Positions 6,880-7,125 of a stretch of DNA of 7,125 nucleotides are shown piece after piece; position 1 is the stretch's first letter, and each line of letters opens with the position of its first letter. The stretch comes from JBEGQX01 sp041180805 (lineage in GTDB: Bacteria > Planctomycetota > Planctomycetia > Gemmatales > Gemmataceae). Made by a program: the position numbers and the translations under genes. Below the pieces are notes generated by a model, which worked only from the letters and a program-made list of their open reading frames with translations, did no database searches and had not been told where the DNA came from. The stretch lies in contig JBEGQX010000206.1 in the NCBI GenBank assembly GCA_041180805.1, positions 1-7,125 of the forward strand, written 5' to 3'.

Positions 6880-7125
6880 TCACTCTGGAACGGATCTTTT
6901 GGATGTTTCCAGATAGTTGACAATATCAGGAACATTTTTGAAAACCGGATCATTCCTGGCTTCTTCAAGCCTGGTCAACCCGGAAGTGTTTTTGATACAA
7001 GAACTCAGATAATTTATTGCTTTGGAAGTAAAAGCCTTTTCCTGCTCAATGTTTTTTGATTTTTGATACAGGCTGGCTCGCATGGAACAAATCCTGGCTA
7101 TGTTGTAGTTGTCATACTGGGCGTT
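6880..7125 (-). CDS. C-terminal end of a TPR-containing protein, possibly a Ser/Thr protein kinase
   Basis: The - strand frame is open to the right edge and ends in TGA (complement of 6880-6882), giving 81 visible residues. An internal ATG at 7081-7083 is not needed, because coding sequence continues upstream with 'NAQYDNYNIARICS'. The pattern is a TPR-like helical pair (YNIARICSMRASLYQ, then AFTSKAINYLSSCIKN) followed by 'RLEEARNDPVFKNVPDIVNYL'. This resembles the common C-terminus of planctomycete Ser/Thr kinases with TPR repeats, where 'YNLAC...' and a final helix pair precede 'DPDLDPLR...F..LL'. The resemblance is from memory and weak at the identity level, and the kinase domain lies outside the window, so a plain TPR protein is equally possible. 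The gene is convergent with the operon and has no visible functional tie to it. Confidence 0.6.
   Translation of the reverse strand, partial: NAQYDNYNIARICSMRASLYQKSKNIEQEKAFTSKAINYLSSCIKNTSGLTRLEEARNDPVFKNVPDIVNYLETSKRSVPE

Noticed and set aside
6884..6913. Inverted repeat TCTGGAA (6884-6890) / TTCCAGA (6907-6913) near the convergent junction, a possible terminator
   Set aside because: The stem is only 7 pairs with a 16-base loop, no T-tract follows in a useful position, and it lies within the minus-strand coding sequence. It is probably chance.

Overview
The window looks like a chromosomal piece from a member of the Planctomycetota. The evidence is the gene content: two different pairs of planctomycete-type 'PSCyt/PSD1' (DUF1549/DUF1553) and DUF1501 proteins, a WD40 protein encoded between them, and a convergent gene whose end resembles the TPR-like tail of planctomycete Ser/Thr kinases. 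Two sampled lines gave 37% and 48% GC, so GC is moderate and lower than in many Gemmata relatives. I cannot name a genus.

Layout. The + strand carries five tightly packed genes: (1) the C-terminal 170 residues of a DUF1549/DUF1553-type protein cut by the left edge (2-514); (2) a Tat-exported DUF1501 protein, module A (533-1807); (3) a 332-residue, probably seven-bladed WD40 protein (1824-2822); (4) an 856-residue protein with PSCyt1, DUF1549 and DUF1553 regions and two CxxCH haem c sites (2853-5423); (5) a second, diverged Tat-exported DUF1501 protein, module B (5439-6872). The gaps are 18, 16, 30 and 15 bases, so one operon starting upstream of the window is the simplest reading. On the - strand, the last 81 codons of a different gene (6880-7125) run towards the operon, leaving 7 bases between the two stop codons.

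How the genes may work together. PSCyt/PSD1 and DUF1501 genes commonly occur as neighbours in planctomycetes, and their biochemical role is not established. DUF1501 belongs to the alkaline phosphatase/sulfatase-like fold group. The PSCyt protein should be an exported c-type cytochrome. Export signals on genes 2, 4 and 5 point to an extracytoplasmic system with two cytochrome-type/hydrolase-like pairs. The WD40 protein has no export signal, and in-frame stops rule out a hidden N-terminal extension. It is therefore either a cytoplasmic partner or exported by another route.

I found no RNA genes, mobile elements, CRISPR arrays, convincing terminators or promoters, and no gene-free stretch longer than 30 bases. 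The least ordinary items are the WD40 protein with its non-consensus glycine-rich loops, and the pairing of two distinct module types in one operon.
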